Source: Pelagivirga sediminicola (lineage in GTDB: Bacteria > Pseudomonadota > Alphaproteobacteria > Rhodobacterales > Rhodobacteraceae). Taken from it: a stretch of 37,520 nt of DNA. A program made the translations under genes and the position numbers. A model generated the notes under the pieces. The model ran no database searches, had not been told where the DNA came from, and worked only from the letters and a program-made list of their open reading frames with translations. Below are positions 32,078-37,520 of the stretch, in pieces (the stretch's first letter is position 1; every line of letters starts with the position of its first letter). The stretch spans positions 1 through 37,520 of the forward strand of contig NZ_QCYH01000018.1 of assembly GCF_003072125.1 (NCBI RefSeq). Reading direction: 5' to 3'.

Positions 32078-32461
32078 ATGAACCTCGACGCACTCGAAAT
32101 GACAGAAGCGGAACACCAAGCGCGCAGGATCGCGGAGCAGAATGACCAGTTTCGCAAACACGTCCTGACAGGCGGACCCGCAGGCACACCGCAAGGGCGC
32201 ATCGTTATGACCCGAGCCGTGGCAGAAGTCGGGCCGACCTTTCAGATGGAAGTCACCCGCGCCGTGATGGCTGACGAGACGTTCACCGAGGACAACGACC
32301 CTTACGGCGACCACACGTTCGGAGCCGTCACCGTGCAGGGCCGCAAGGTCTGGTGGAAGATCGACCTCTACGACCTCGACTATTGCTGGGGTTCAGAGAC
32401 GCCCGACGATCCGAGCCAGACGCGCCGCGTCCTGACCGTCATGTTCCCGTCCGACTACTGA
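32078..32461 (+). CDS. DUF3768 domain protein
   Basis: The 127-residue soluble protein fits DUF3768: RIAEQNDQFRKHV near the N-terminus, GRIVMTRAVAEVG, the strongly conserved FTEDNDPYGDHTFGAV, KVWWKIDLYDLDY, and RRVLTVMFPSDY at the end. The family is common on alphaproteobacterial plasmids and phages and lacks an assigned function. AAAGGA lies ahead of ATG 32078. It opens a block of small plasmid genes in one direction. Confidence 0.88.
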   Translation: MNLDALEMTEAEHQARRIAEQNDQFRKHVLTGGPAGTPQGRIVMTRAVAEVGPTFQMEVTRAVMADETFTEDNDPYGDHTFGAVTVQGRKVWWKIDLYDLDYCWGSETPDDPSQTRRVLTVMFPSDY

Positions 32462-32526
32462 ATACGGCGCGTCCCGAAAGGGGCGCGACCGTCAGGCGCA
32501 GCCCGCGCCGGAAAGGAGGTGACAGC

Positions 32527-32637
32527 ATGAGCAGAGAGATTTTGACAGCCCGAATTGCGGAAGCATGGGCGCTTGTCAGGAAGGGCGATGATTTTGGCAT
32601 CGGACGCCGCTTCCTGATCCAGCACGGAGCCATCTAA
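32527..32637 (+). CDS. 36-residue peptide with an ideal ribosome binding site
   Basis: ATG 32527 is preceded by AAGGAGGTGA, a full anti-16S match at good spacing, and the frame ends TAA 32635-32637. The product MSREILTARIAEAWALVRKG and DDFGIGRRFLIQHGAI is amphipathic with no signal. Such a strong RBS argues that it is translated. No family is recognised; it could be a small regulator or a leader for the ParB-like gene 79 bp downstream. Confidence 0.55.
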   Translation: MSREILTARIAEAWALVRKGDDFGIGRRFLIQHGAI

Positions 32638-32715
32638 GGCCCCCTCGCCTCGCCCCCAAAGAGGGGCGGGGCAACCAATAACACATAACTTCACCACACG
32701 ACAAGGATTGTCCCA

Positions 32716-34560
32716 ATGACCAAGCAAACCAAGATCACCGCCACAGAGGCCCGTATCCCGCTGGACCGCCTGACCCTTTCCACCTTGAACCCGCGGCAGG
32801 ACGTGCCGCAGGCAGACGTGATCGAACTGGCCGAAAGCATCTGGACCGCTGGCTTGATCCAGAACCTTTCAGGGCTGGCCGACGACGAGGGCGGAGCGGA
32901 GATTGTCGCGGGAGGCCGCAGGCTTCGCGCTTTGAAATATCTGGCCGAGCAGCACCCCGATATGGCCGAGACGCATCCCGAACTGGCAAGCCCGATGGTC
33001 AACCTGGCCCCCGACCGGACCACCGGAGAGGCATGGGCCACAACCGAAAACATTGCCCGCCGCGCGTTGCACCCCGCCGAGGAAATCCGCGCCTATGGCA
33101 AGATGGAGCAGGGCGGATCGACACCCGCCATCATTGCCCGCGCCTTTGCCGTGACCGAAAAGCACGTCTATCGCCGCCTTGCGCTTGCCCACCTTCCCGC
33201 GCCCGTGCTGGACGCCTTGCGGGCCGACGAAATCAGCCTGTCCAATGCCGCCGCGTTCACGATCAGCGACGACCAGAAGCGCAGCCTTGAGATACTGGAA
33301 CAGGTGCGCGGCGAAAGCCAGTCGGATTACAACATCAAGCGGATGCTGAAACCTGACGCTGTGCGCGGGACCGACCGCCGCGCGATCTTTGTGGGCGAGG
33401 ATGCCTATATGGCCGCAGGCGGGCGGATCGGCGGCGATCTTTTTGCCGACGAAAGCCTGTTTGATGATCCCGAAATCCTTGACGCGGTGTTTCAAGAAAA
33501 GCTGGACGCCGTCGCAAAACTGTTGCGGGGCAAGGGTTGGAAATGGGCCGAAGCGATCACCGAAAGCTACATCGGGTATCACACCATCGAGGACCGCAAG
33601 TTTGAGCGCATCTATGCAGAGCAAGGCGATCTGACCGAGGCTGAAACCGAGCGGTATGATGAACTGGCGGAACTGGCCGAGGGCGATGTTCTGGACGAGG
33701 ACGGCGAAGCAGAACTGGCCGCATTGCAGGAAAAGCTGGACGGCATGTTCAGCGCCGAGCAAATGGCCGTTTCTGGTGTCATGGTCTATGTGGACCGCGA
33801 TGGACGGTTGCAGGGTTCCGATGGGCTTGTTGCCCGTGAGGATAAAGCCGCCGCCATCGAGGCCGGTTTCCTTCGCAAGCCCACGCGGATCGAGGACGAC
33901 GAGCCTAAATCGCCTATCTCGCAGAAGTTGGCCGACGATCTGGGGCGCATCGCACAAGGGGCGAAGCAACATGCGATCTTGCGCGACCCTGACCTGTTGC
34001 TTGATCTTCTGGCTTTCCAGTTGAGCCACGCTCTGAACTGGAAAAACCCGCTTGGCCTGTCGCTTACCGATGTTCCGAACTGGCCTTCGACAGAAGCCGA
34101 AGGCTATGCGCTGGACGAGAAGCTGACCGCCAACCCCCCGCGCGATATGTGGGAAATCAAAGACCTTGCCGCGTCATTCCGCGCGTTCCGAAAGAAGGGC
34201 GCGGACCATGTTCGCGGCGAACTGACCCGCTTTCTTGCGGCGCAGTATCGGGGCGGCGATGAAAAGCTGGCGGCGCTGGTCGAGAAGGAGACGCAGCCGA
34301 GTATCCGCGAAGTCTGGACCCCGACCGCCGAGAACTTTTTCAAGCGCGTGGGTGGTCCCTACCTCAACGACTTGTGGAGCGATCTTCTGGGGCTGGCATC
34401 AGGCCATGCCACCATCACCGCGTTCGAGAAGCTGAAAAAGAGTGAGAAGGCCGAGAAGCTGGAAAGCCTGTTTGCCGATCCGGCCACCCGCAGCGCCCTT
34501 GGCCTGACCGAAGAACAGCAAGACCGCATCGCCGCGTGGCTTCCCGAAGGCATGGCCTGA
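32716..34560 (+). CDS. Long plasmid ParB/Spo0J-like protein
   Basis: The 614-residue protein begins with a ParB N-terminal (ParB/Sulfiredoxin) domain: LDRLTLSTLNPRQDVPQADV, ELAESIWTAGLIQNL, the GGRRLRALKYL box (usually GxRR) and ATTENIARRALHPAEEIRAY. A helix-turn-helix follows (IIARAFAVTEKHVYRRLALA). The remaining ~400 residues are acidic and unassigned. Classical ParB is about 300 residues and sits beside ParA; here there is no ParA, so partition is unlikely. Long ParB-like proteins of this kind are widespread on alphaproteobacterial plasmids and are sometimes linked to antirestriction or transfer. Confidence 0.88.
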   Translation: MTKQTKITATEARIPLDRLTLSTLNPRQDVPQADVIELAESIWTAGLIQNLSGLADDEGGAEIVAGGRRLRALKYLAEQHPDMAETHPELASPMVNLAPDRTTGEAWATTENIARRALHPAEEIRAYGKMEQGGSTPAIIARAFAVTEKHVYRRLALAHLPAPVLDALRADEISLSNAAAFTISDDQKRSLEILEQVRGESQSDYNIKRMLKPDAVRGTDRRAIFVGEDAYMAAGGRIGGDLFADESLFDDPEILDAVFQEKLDAVAKLLRGKGWKWAEAITESYIGYHTIEDRKFERIYAEQGDLTEAETERYDELAELAEGDVLDEDGEAELAALQEKLDGMFSAEQMAVSGVMVYVDRDGRLQGSDGLVAREDKAAAIEAGFLRKPTRIEDDEPKSPISQKLADDLGRIAQGAKQHAILRDPDLLLDLLAFQLSHALNWKNPLGLSLTDVPNWPSTEAEGYALDEKLTANPPRDMWEIKDLAASFRAFRKKGADHVRGELTRFLAAQYRGGDEKLAALVEKETQPSIREVWTPTAENFFKRVGGPYLNDLWSDLLGLASGHATITAFEKLKKSEKAEKLESLFADPATRSALGLTEEQQDRIAAWLPEGMA

Positions 34561-34568
34561 CCAGACCC

Positions 34569-34590
34569 GCAGGGCGCGAAAGCGCCCTGC
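34569..34590 (+). terminator. Hairpin after the ParB-like gene
   Basis: GCAGGGCGC-GAAA-GCGCCCTGC forms a perfect 9-bp stem with a stable GAAA tetraloop, 8 bp after the stop, followed by CCTTTCCCC. It may attenuate or stabilise transcripts rather than fully terminate, as the next gene starts 27 bp later. Confidence 0.55.
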
Positions 34591-34616
34591 CCTTTCCCCA
34601 ATACCGGAGACAGATC

Positions 34617-34934
34617 ATGGCGATGAAATCCTACAATGTGGCGATGATGGACGCCGCGCCCAAAACCAGAAAAGCGCATATCATCACCTTCGCCCGCGAC
34701 GGTCAGCCGCCCGTTGACGTGGCACTCTACAAGACGGGCGGAGGCTACGCCGCCGACCATCCCCGCAGTGGCTACGCGATCCGCGCCTTCGATCAAATCT
34801 GCCGGTTCGGCCCCGCCGTTTCCTTTGCCGAGGCCAAGGCAAGTCTGACGATGATGCTGGACGAAATGGAAGGATACGAACGTATCCGCGAAGCCTGCCA
34901 CCGCTATCCCGTCCTGAATCCCGACTTCAACTAG
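34617..34934 (+). CDS. Conserved hypothetical plasmid protein, 105 residues
   Basis: ATG 34617 follows GGAG at good distance. The protein reads MAMKSYNVAMMDAAPKTRKA, DVALYKTGGGYAADHPRSGY and FAEAKASLTMMLDEMEGYER, without signal or membrane helix. It is downstream of the ParB-like gene and 12 bp upstream of the zinc-ribbon gene, in a typical plasmid accessory block. No function is recognised. Confidence 0.65.
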   Translation: MAMKSYNVAMMDAAPKTRKAHIITFARDGQPPVDVALYKTGGGYAADHPRSGYAIRAFDQICRFGPAVSFAEAKASLTMMLDEMEGYERIREACHRYPVLNPDFN

Positions 34935-34946
34935 GAGGTTTGCACC

Positions 34947-35210
34947 ATGCCCGATTTCACAGCCCACCGTCACCCCGTCCTGGCCGTCCGTTGTCCCGAT
35001 TGTGGGAAAGCCCCCGGCGTCTGGTGCTGCCGCCCGAGCGGCCACCGCGCCAGCGACTTCCACTTAAGCCGCAAGGCCGAAGCCGACCGCGTGTTTATCG
35101 ACCAGCACGGGCCGTATGCCAGCATAGAGCGGGATGGCGAAGGTTGGATACTCGACCCGCAGGGCCGCGTCGGCATCCGCCCGCAGCCCGACCAGCTCGC
35201 ACTTTTCTAG
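34947..35210 (+). CDS. Small zinc-ribbon protein
   Basis: The 87-residue protein has a four-Cys knuckle: CPDC (VRCPDCGKAPG) and CC (VWCCRPSGHRAS), followed by FHLSRKAEADR, which resembles short zinc fingers of plasmid and phage proteins that bind nucleic acid. AGGAGG lies 8 bp before the ATG. The second half (YASIERDGEGWILDPQ) has no assignment. It continues the small-gene block. Confidence 0.75.
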   Translation: MPDFTAHRHPVLAVRCPDCGKAPGVWCCRPSGHRASDFHLSRKAEADRVFIDQHGPYASIERDGEGWILDPQGRVGIRPQPDQLALF

Positions 35211-35300
35211 GCGAAGTTTCCGCGCACGAAAACTGGCACAGCCGCCAAGAACACACTATGATCCAACGAGATTTGGATTGCCGCCGAAAGGATAAACCAG

Positions 35301-35522
35301 ATGAAAACCGCGATCCTGCACAGGGTTTATCTCTACGGATACAGTCGAAACGTCCTGCCCGCGTGGTTTCGCCGGATTGTGGCACGTTCCGAACTGCACC
35401 GCGCATGGCTTTCCGGGTTCAATGGCTGTTTTATTGAGAACGGCACCCGATACGGCCCTTCAAACCCATATGGGCTTGTTGTCGCGCCGACCGGCCAAGG
35501 CAAAGGCTTCTGGCCCGAATGA
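35301..35522 (+). CDS. Hypothetical protein, 73 residues
   Basis: ATG 35301 follows AAAGGA. The product starts MKTAILHRVYLYGYSRNVLP and is basic and aromatic-rich, with no clear domain or signal. A strong terminator lies 33 bp after its stop, and an H-NS-like gene follows. Codon use is like its neighbours, so it is plausibly real; function unknown. Confidence 0.5.
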   Translation: MKTAILHRVYLYGYSRNVLPAWFRRIVARSELHRAWLSGFNGCFIENGTRYGPSNPYGLVVAPTGQGKGFWPE

Positions 35523-35554
35523 TATTCTGATTCCTTGTGGTGAGGATAACGACT

Positions 35555-35581
35555 GGCCCCGCTTCGGCGGGGCCTTTTTTT
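35555..35581 (+). terminator. Rho-independent terminator
   Basis: GGCCCCGC-TTCG-GCGGGGCC is a perfect 8-bp GC stem with a TTCG tetraloop followed directly by seven T. It ends the transcript of the DUF3768/ParB-like/small-gene block. Confidence 0.9.
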
Positions 35582-35653
35582 CGCCAGAGCGAGGGGATAG
35601 GGTCCGATGGCCGACCGCTGATTACCGGCGTCCAACTCACATCGGAGACTTTG

Positions 35654-35965
35654 ATGGACCTTTCCGAAATGACTTATCCAGAACTGGAAAAGCACCAGAA
35701 GGATGTAGAGGCAGCGATGCGCAACCTCGACAAAACCCGCAAATCCGACGCGAAGAAAGCCGTCAGGAAAACGGCCAAGGATCACGGTTTCACGGTAGAG
35801 GAACTGTTCGACCTACCCGCGAAGAAGTCCACCGCCGCCGCTTCGCCGCCCAAGTATCGCAACCCGAAGAACCCGGATGAAACGTGGACCGGCAAAGGCC
35901 GCAAACCCAAGTGGCTCACCGCCGCTTTGGAAGATGGCACCAGTCTTTCGTCCTTTGAAATCTGA
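35654..35965 (+). CDS. H-NS-like nucleoid protein
   Basis: The 103-residue protein has an N-terminal coiled-coil region (MTYPELEKHQKDVEAAMRNL) and the C-terminal H-NS DNA-binding loop in PPKYRNPKNPDETWTGKGRK followed by PKWL. This is the small alphaproteobacterial H-NS family. Start ATG 35654 has GGAG 9 bp upstream; an upstream in-frame start at 35537 lies before the terminator. Plasmid H-NS proteins often silence incoming AT-rich genes and reduce the cost of plasmid carriage. Confidence 0.93.
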   Translation: MDLSEMTYPELEKHQKDVEAAMRNLDKTRKSDAKKAVRKTAKDHGFTVEELFDLPAKKSTAAASPPKYRNPKNPDETWTGKGRKPKWLTAALEDGTSLSSFEI

Positions 35966-35970
35966 AAATG

Positions 35971-36007
35971 ATCGGGCGGGCCAGGTCTGCGTCCTGCCCC
36001 GCCCGAT
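35971..36007 (+). terminator. Hairpin after the H-NS-like gene
   Basis: ATCGGGCGGG and CCCGCCCGAT form a 10-bp stem with a 17-base loop, 5 bp after the stop. No T-tract follows, so it is a weaker terminator candidate. Confidence 0.5.
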
Positions 36008-36235
36008 CCGGCGCTTTTCGCGCCGAAGCCTTGCCTAGTGGCACGGCGACGCCTGCTTACCGCTCTGGCCCCAAATCCGCGGTCGGTTTCAGGAGTTGAT
36101 CGAGGCCACCTTGCGCGAACCGAACCAGGGCTTCGGCATCGTTTAGAGCGTCAACGGGATCACGTTAAAGAAGATCGAGCTTCGCGTTGCGCAGCCAGAA
36201 CGATTCAGTGTCGCACAGCTCTGTCACAGCATTTC

Positions 36236-36709
36236 TCATCCGCACCATCCTTTCCGTCGCCCGCCTTCATACCGCCGCGCCAGCCCTTCGCCAATCAGCG
36301 TGCCGCCCACGTCAGCCCGATTGACATAGAGTCGGCCCAGAAGCCGCCCGTATTTGTCGCGACCCGGCAGAAGCATCAGATCGACTTGCTTCACACCGTC
36401 GATCAGATCGCGCAGCCGCGCGGTCGCCATGTTGCCAAGTTGTCGCTCGTAGTCGCATCTGGCGCGGTATGTTTCCGGTGTATCATAGCCGACCAAGCGA
36501 ACCCGCTCGCCGCCAATGTCGATGGTATCCCCGTCAATGACGTAGATTTGCGATCCTTGGATGGCTTCACTAAAAGCGACCCCCGGCGTTGCCACAGCCC
36601 ACAGCAGAAAACAGGTCCGAATGGCCCCGAAACACCAGCTCGACTTCCGCACCCCGAAGAAACCGCGTCGGCGTCCGTGGATCATCGGCGTAGTCATAGT
36701 TGCTGTCAT
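36236..36709 (-). CDS. Thermonuclease (SNase) family exported nuclease
   Basis: Staphylococcal-nuclease-like enzymes cut DNA and RNA with Ca2+. The protein has a basic N-terminus and a hydrophobic signal (RTCFLLWAVATPGVAFSEA), then QIYVIDGDTIDIGG, RVRLVGYDTPET (catalytic Arg and Glu), CDYERQLG, DKYGRLLGRLY (second Arg) and GEGLARRYEGG at the end. All catalytic residues are present. Start ATG 36709 follows AGGA; ATG 36748 is an alternative but has poor RBS spacing. Related genes are frequent on conjugative plasmids. Confidence 0.9.
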   Translation of the reverse strand: MTATMTTPMIHGRRRGFFGVRKSSWCFGAIRTCFLLWAVATPGVAFSEAIQGSQIYVIDGDTIDIGGERVRLVGYDTPETYRARCDYERQLGNMATARLRDLIDGVKQVDLMLLPGRDKYGRLLGRLYVNRADVGGTLIGEGLARRYEGGRRKGWCG

Positions 36710-37120
36710 TGCGATCCTCGCTGCCGTGATGTGAACGCCCGTCTGCATCCTTCCAATATCTTAGCTTTCCCCGTGCCATTTGTCACAGCGAGAGACGACT
36801 ATTTCGCGGATAACTTGTGAGTATTTACGGGTGATGTGATCGTGCCGCCGCCGTGGTTTTAGAGTTCCGTTCGCACGTCCCAGAAGATCATGCCTACCCT
36901 GCGGATTGATCGGCGCCTGTCAGGTGAGCCATTGCCCGCCCGTCCCTTTTCCATGTGTTTCTGACTGATGAACATAGCGGAGGGGTTCTGTGAGACGCTT
37001 CGCTTCAAACACTACTTTCCCCTGGCCTGCGGCCATTCCTCGCGAAACAAAGTAGCATTGGACACACGACACCCCCCCGCAAAGCCATGTCCACCGAAAC
37101 ACTCAAAAAGGACCGAACCA
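36710..37120. other. Intergenic region right of the nuclease gene
   Basis: No gene is firmly supported. A minus-strand frame from ATG 36779 (MARGKLRYWKDADGR) overlaps the nuclease gene in another frame and might be a short real peptide. The 36850-37110 part holds no recognisable domain; it should contain the promoters of the nuclease (minus) and of the small gene at 37121 (plus). Confidence 0.4.
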
Positions 37121-37315
37121 ATGGCTAACCAAACTCTGAAGCTCCGCGTCAAGACCGAAGGCCGCGACGGCAAGAACTACTGGGACAACTGCGGCGTCCT
37201 TTTCATCAACACCGACGACAGCGGCACGATCACTTCCGTCACCGTGAAACACAATATGTTCCCCGGCGTCGAAATGGCCGCTTTCCCGCCTCGCGACAAA
37301 GACGAGGAAAGCTAA
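37121..37315 (+). CDS. 64-residue conserved plasmid-type protein
   Basis: ATG 37121 follows AAAAAGGA. The protein reads MANQTLKLRVKTEGRDGKNY, WDNCGVLFINTDD and VTVKHNMFPGVEMAAFPPRD, with beta-strand character and an acidic tail. A terminator follows 6 bp after the stop. The pattern resembles small proteins encoded on alphaproteobacterial plasmids, function unassigned. Confidence 0.65.
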   Translation: MANQTLKLRVKTEGRDGKNYWDNCGVLFINTDDSGTITSVTVKHNMFPGVEMAAFPPRDKDEES

Positions 37316-37321
37316 GACAAG

Positions 37322-37345
37322 AAGGGCGGCCAGCGAGCCGCCCTT
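37322..37345 (+). terminator. Hairpin terminator after the 64-residue gene
   Basis: AAGGGCGGC-CAGCGA-GCCGCCCTT is a perfect 9-bp stem right after the stop codon. The AA start and TT finish give it weak bidirectional terminator character. Confidence 0.65.
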
Positions 37346-37427
37346 CCGCCTACCGGCACTATCCGTCAGACATAATCGCCCGTCTGCATCGGTAATTGAT
37401 GCTCGACGGTTCGTCCTTTCTTCCCGT

Positions 37428-37520
37428 CTCATTTTCCTAGAATTATCCACGGGGGAGCTGCGCAAGCAGCGGGGGCCGTGGCCCCTGCCATGATCCTCGA
37501 TCATGGCACCGCGCTCTAGG
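37428..37520. repeat. 93-bp direct repeat, copy 2 (cut by window end)
   Basis: Matches 23272-23364 at all but two positions (A/T in CTAGAAATATCC and C/A in GCGCCAGCAGC), same orientation. The match runs up to the last base of the window, so its right border is unknown. Confidence 0.9.

Noticed and set aside
32869..34029. 386-codon minus-strand frame over the ParB-like gene
   Set aside because: Antisense to a gene with ParB boxes and good RBS; no recognisable domain.
32716..34560. ParB-like gene considered as part of a partition or replication locus
   Set aside because: No ParA, no parS cluster and no replication gene nearby; protein twice the usual ParB size.
36040..36175. Minus-strand frame with ALNDAEALVRFAQGG, resembling an exonuclease tail
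   Set aside because: Too short and without catalytic motifs or start; resemblance may be chance.
37103..37504. Minus-strand ORF sharing sequence (MIEDHGRGHGPRC) with one at 23199-23591
   Set aside because: The shared part is just the 93-bp direct repeat; outside it the two products are unrelated, so the frames are not genes.

Overview
The window reads as accessory DNA from an alphaproteobacterium, most likely a Rhodobacteraceae (Paracoccus/Roseobacter-type) plasmid or a plasmid-derived island. This rests on the high GC, the kinds of proteins present (DUF3768, a long ParB-like plasmid protein, a small H-NS-like protein, pseudoazurin) and the density of mobile elements. It is inference: no rRNA, tRNA, replication or ParA gene is seen.

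Layout. 1-873: right end of an IS21-family element (istB plus terminal repeats). 874-1219: a truncated gene tail and a small WGR-domain protein. 1435-18437: a 17-kb metal-resistance and envelope island. One MerR-type regulator (7222-7650) sits among seven matching operator-like sites. Six of these have a -35-like hexamer and a 19-bp spacer, and they lie ahead of an L,D-transpeptidase, a multicopper-oxidase remnant, pseudoazurin, a transglutaminase/ZIP-like/CDF/SpoIIAA-like operon, a long Sco/DsbB/DsbA/PCu(A)C/Sco/M23/DUF411/ZIP/LspA/Lnt/small-membrane-protein operon, and a P1B-type ATPase plus lipoprotein L,D-transpeptidase operon. Exporters, periplasmic copper and thiol chaperones, and lipoprotein and peptidoglycan maturation enzymes therefore look like one metal-induced regulon.

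18628-22276: an overlapping operon of a serine recombinase, a nuclease-like effector, a middle component and an ABC ATPase, i.e. an ABC-three-component (ABC-3C) predicted conflict system, followed by a small ORF. 22315-23215: an SRAP/YedK-like protein with a Cys-rich partner.

23272-37520: a segment bounded by two near-identical 93-bp direct repeats. It holds a type III restriction-enzyme remnant, two related Tn3-family elements facing each other and both broken in tnpA (one also carries an IS3/IS2-like insertion in tnpR with a 5-bp target duplication), a trapped chromosomal-type block (aspartoacylase-family fragment and a membrane protein), a truncated hypothetical gene, and a plasmid accessory block (DUF3768, tiny ORF, ParB-like, small conserved proteins, Zn-ribbon, H-NS-like, thermonuclease).

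All calls come from reading the sequence and recalled family knowledge; no database search was run.
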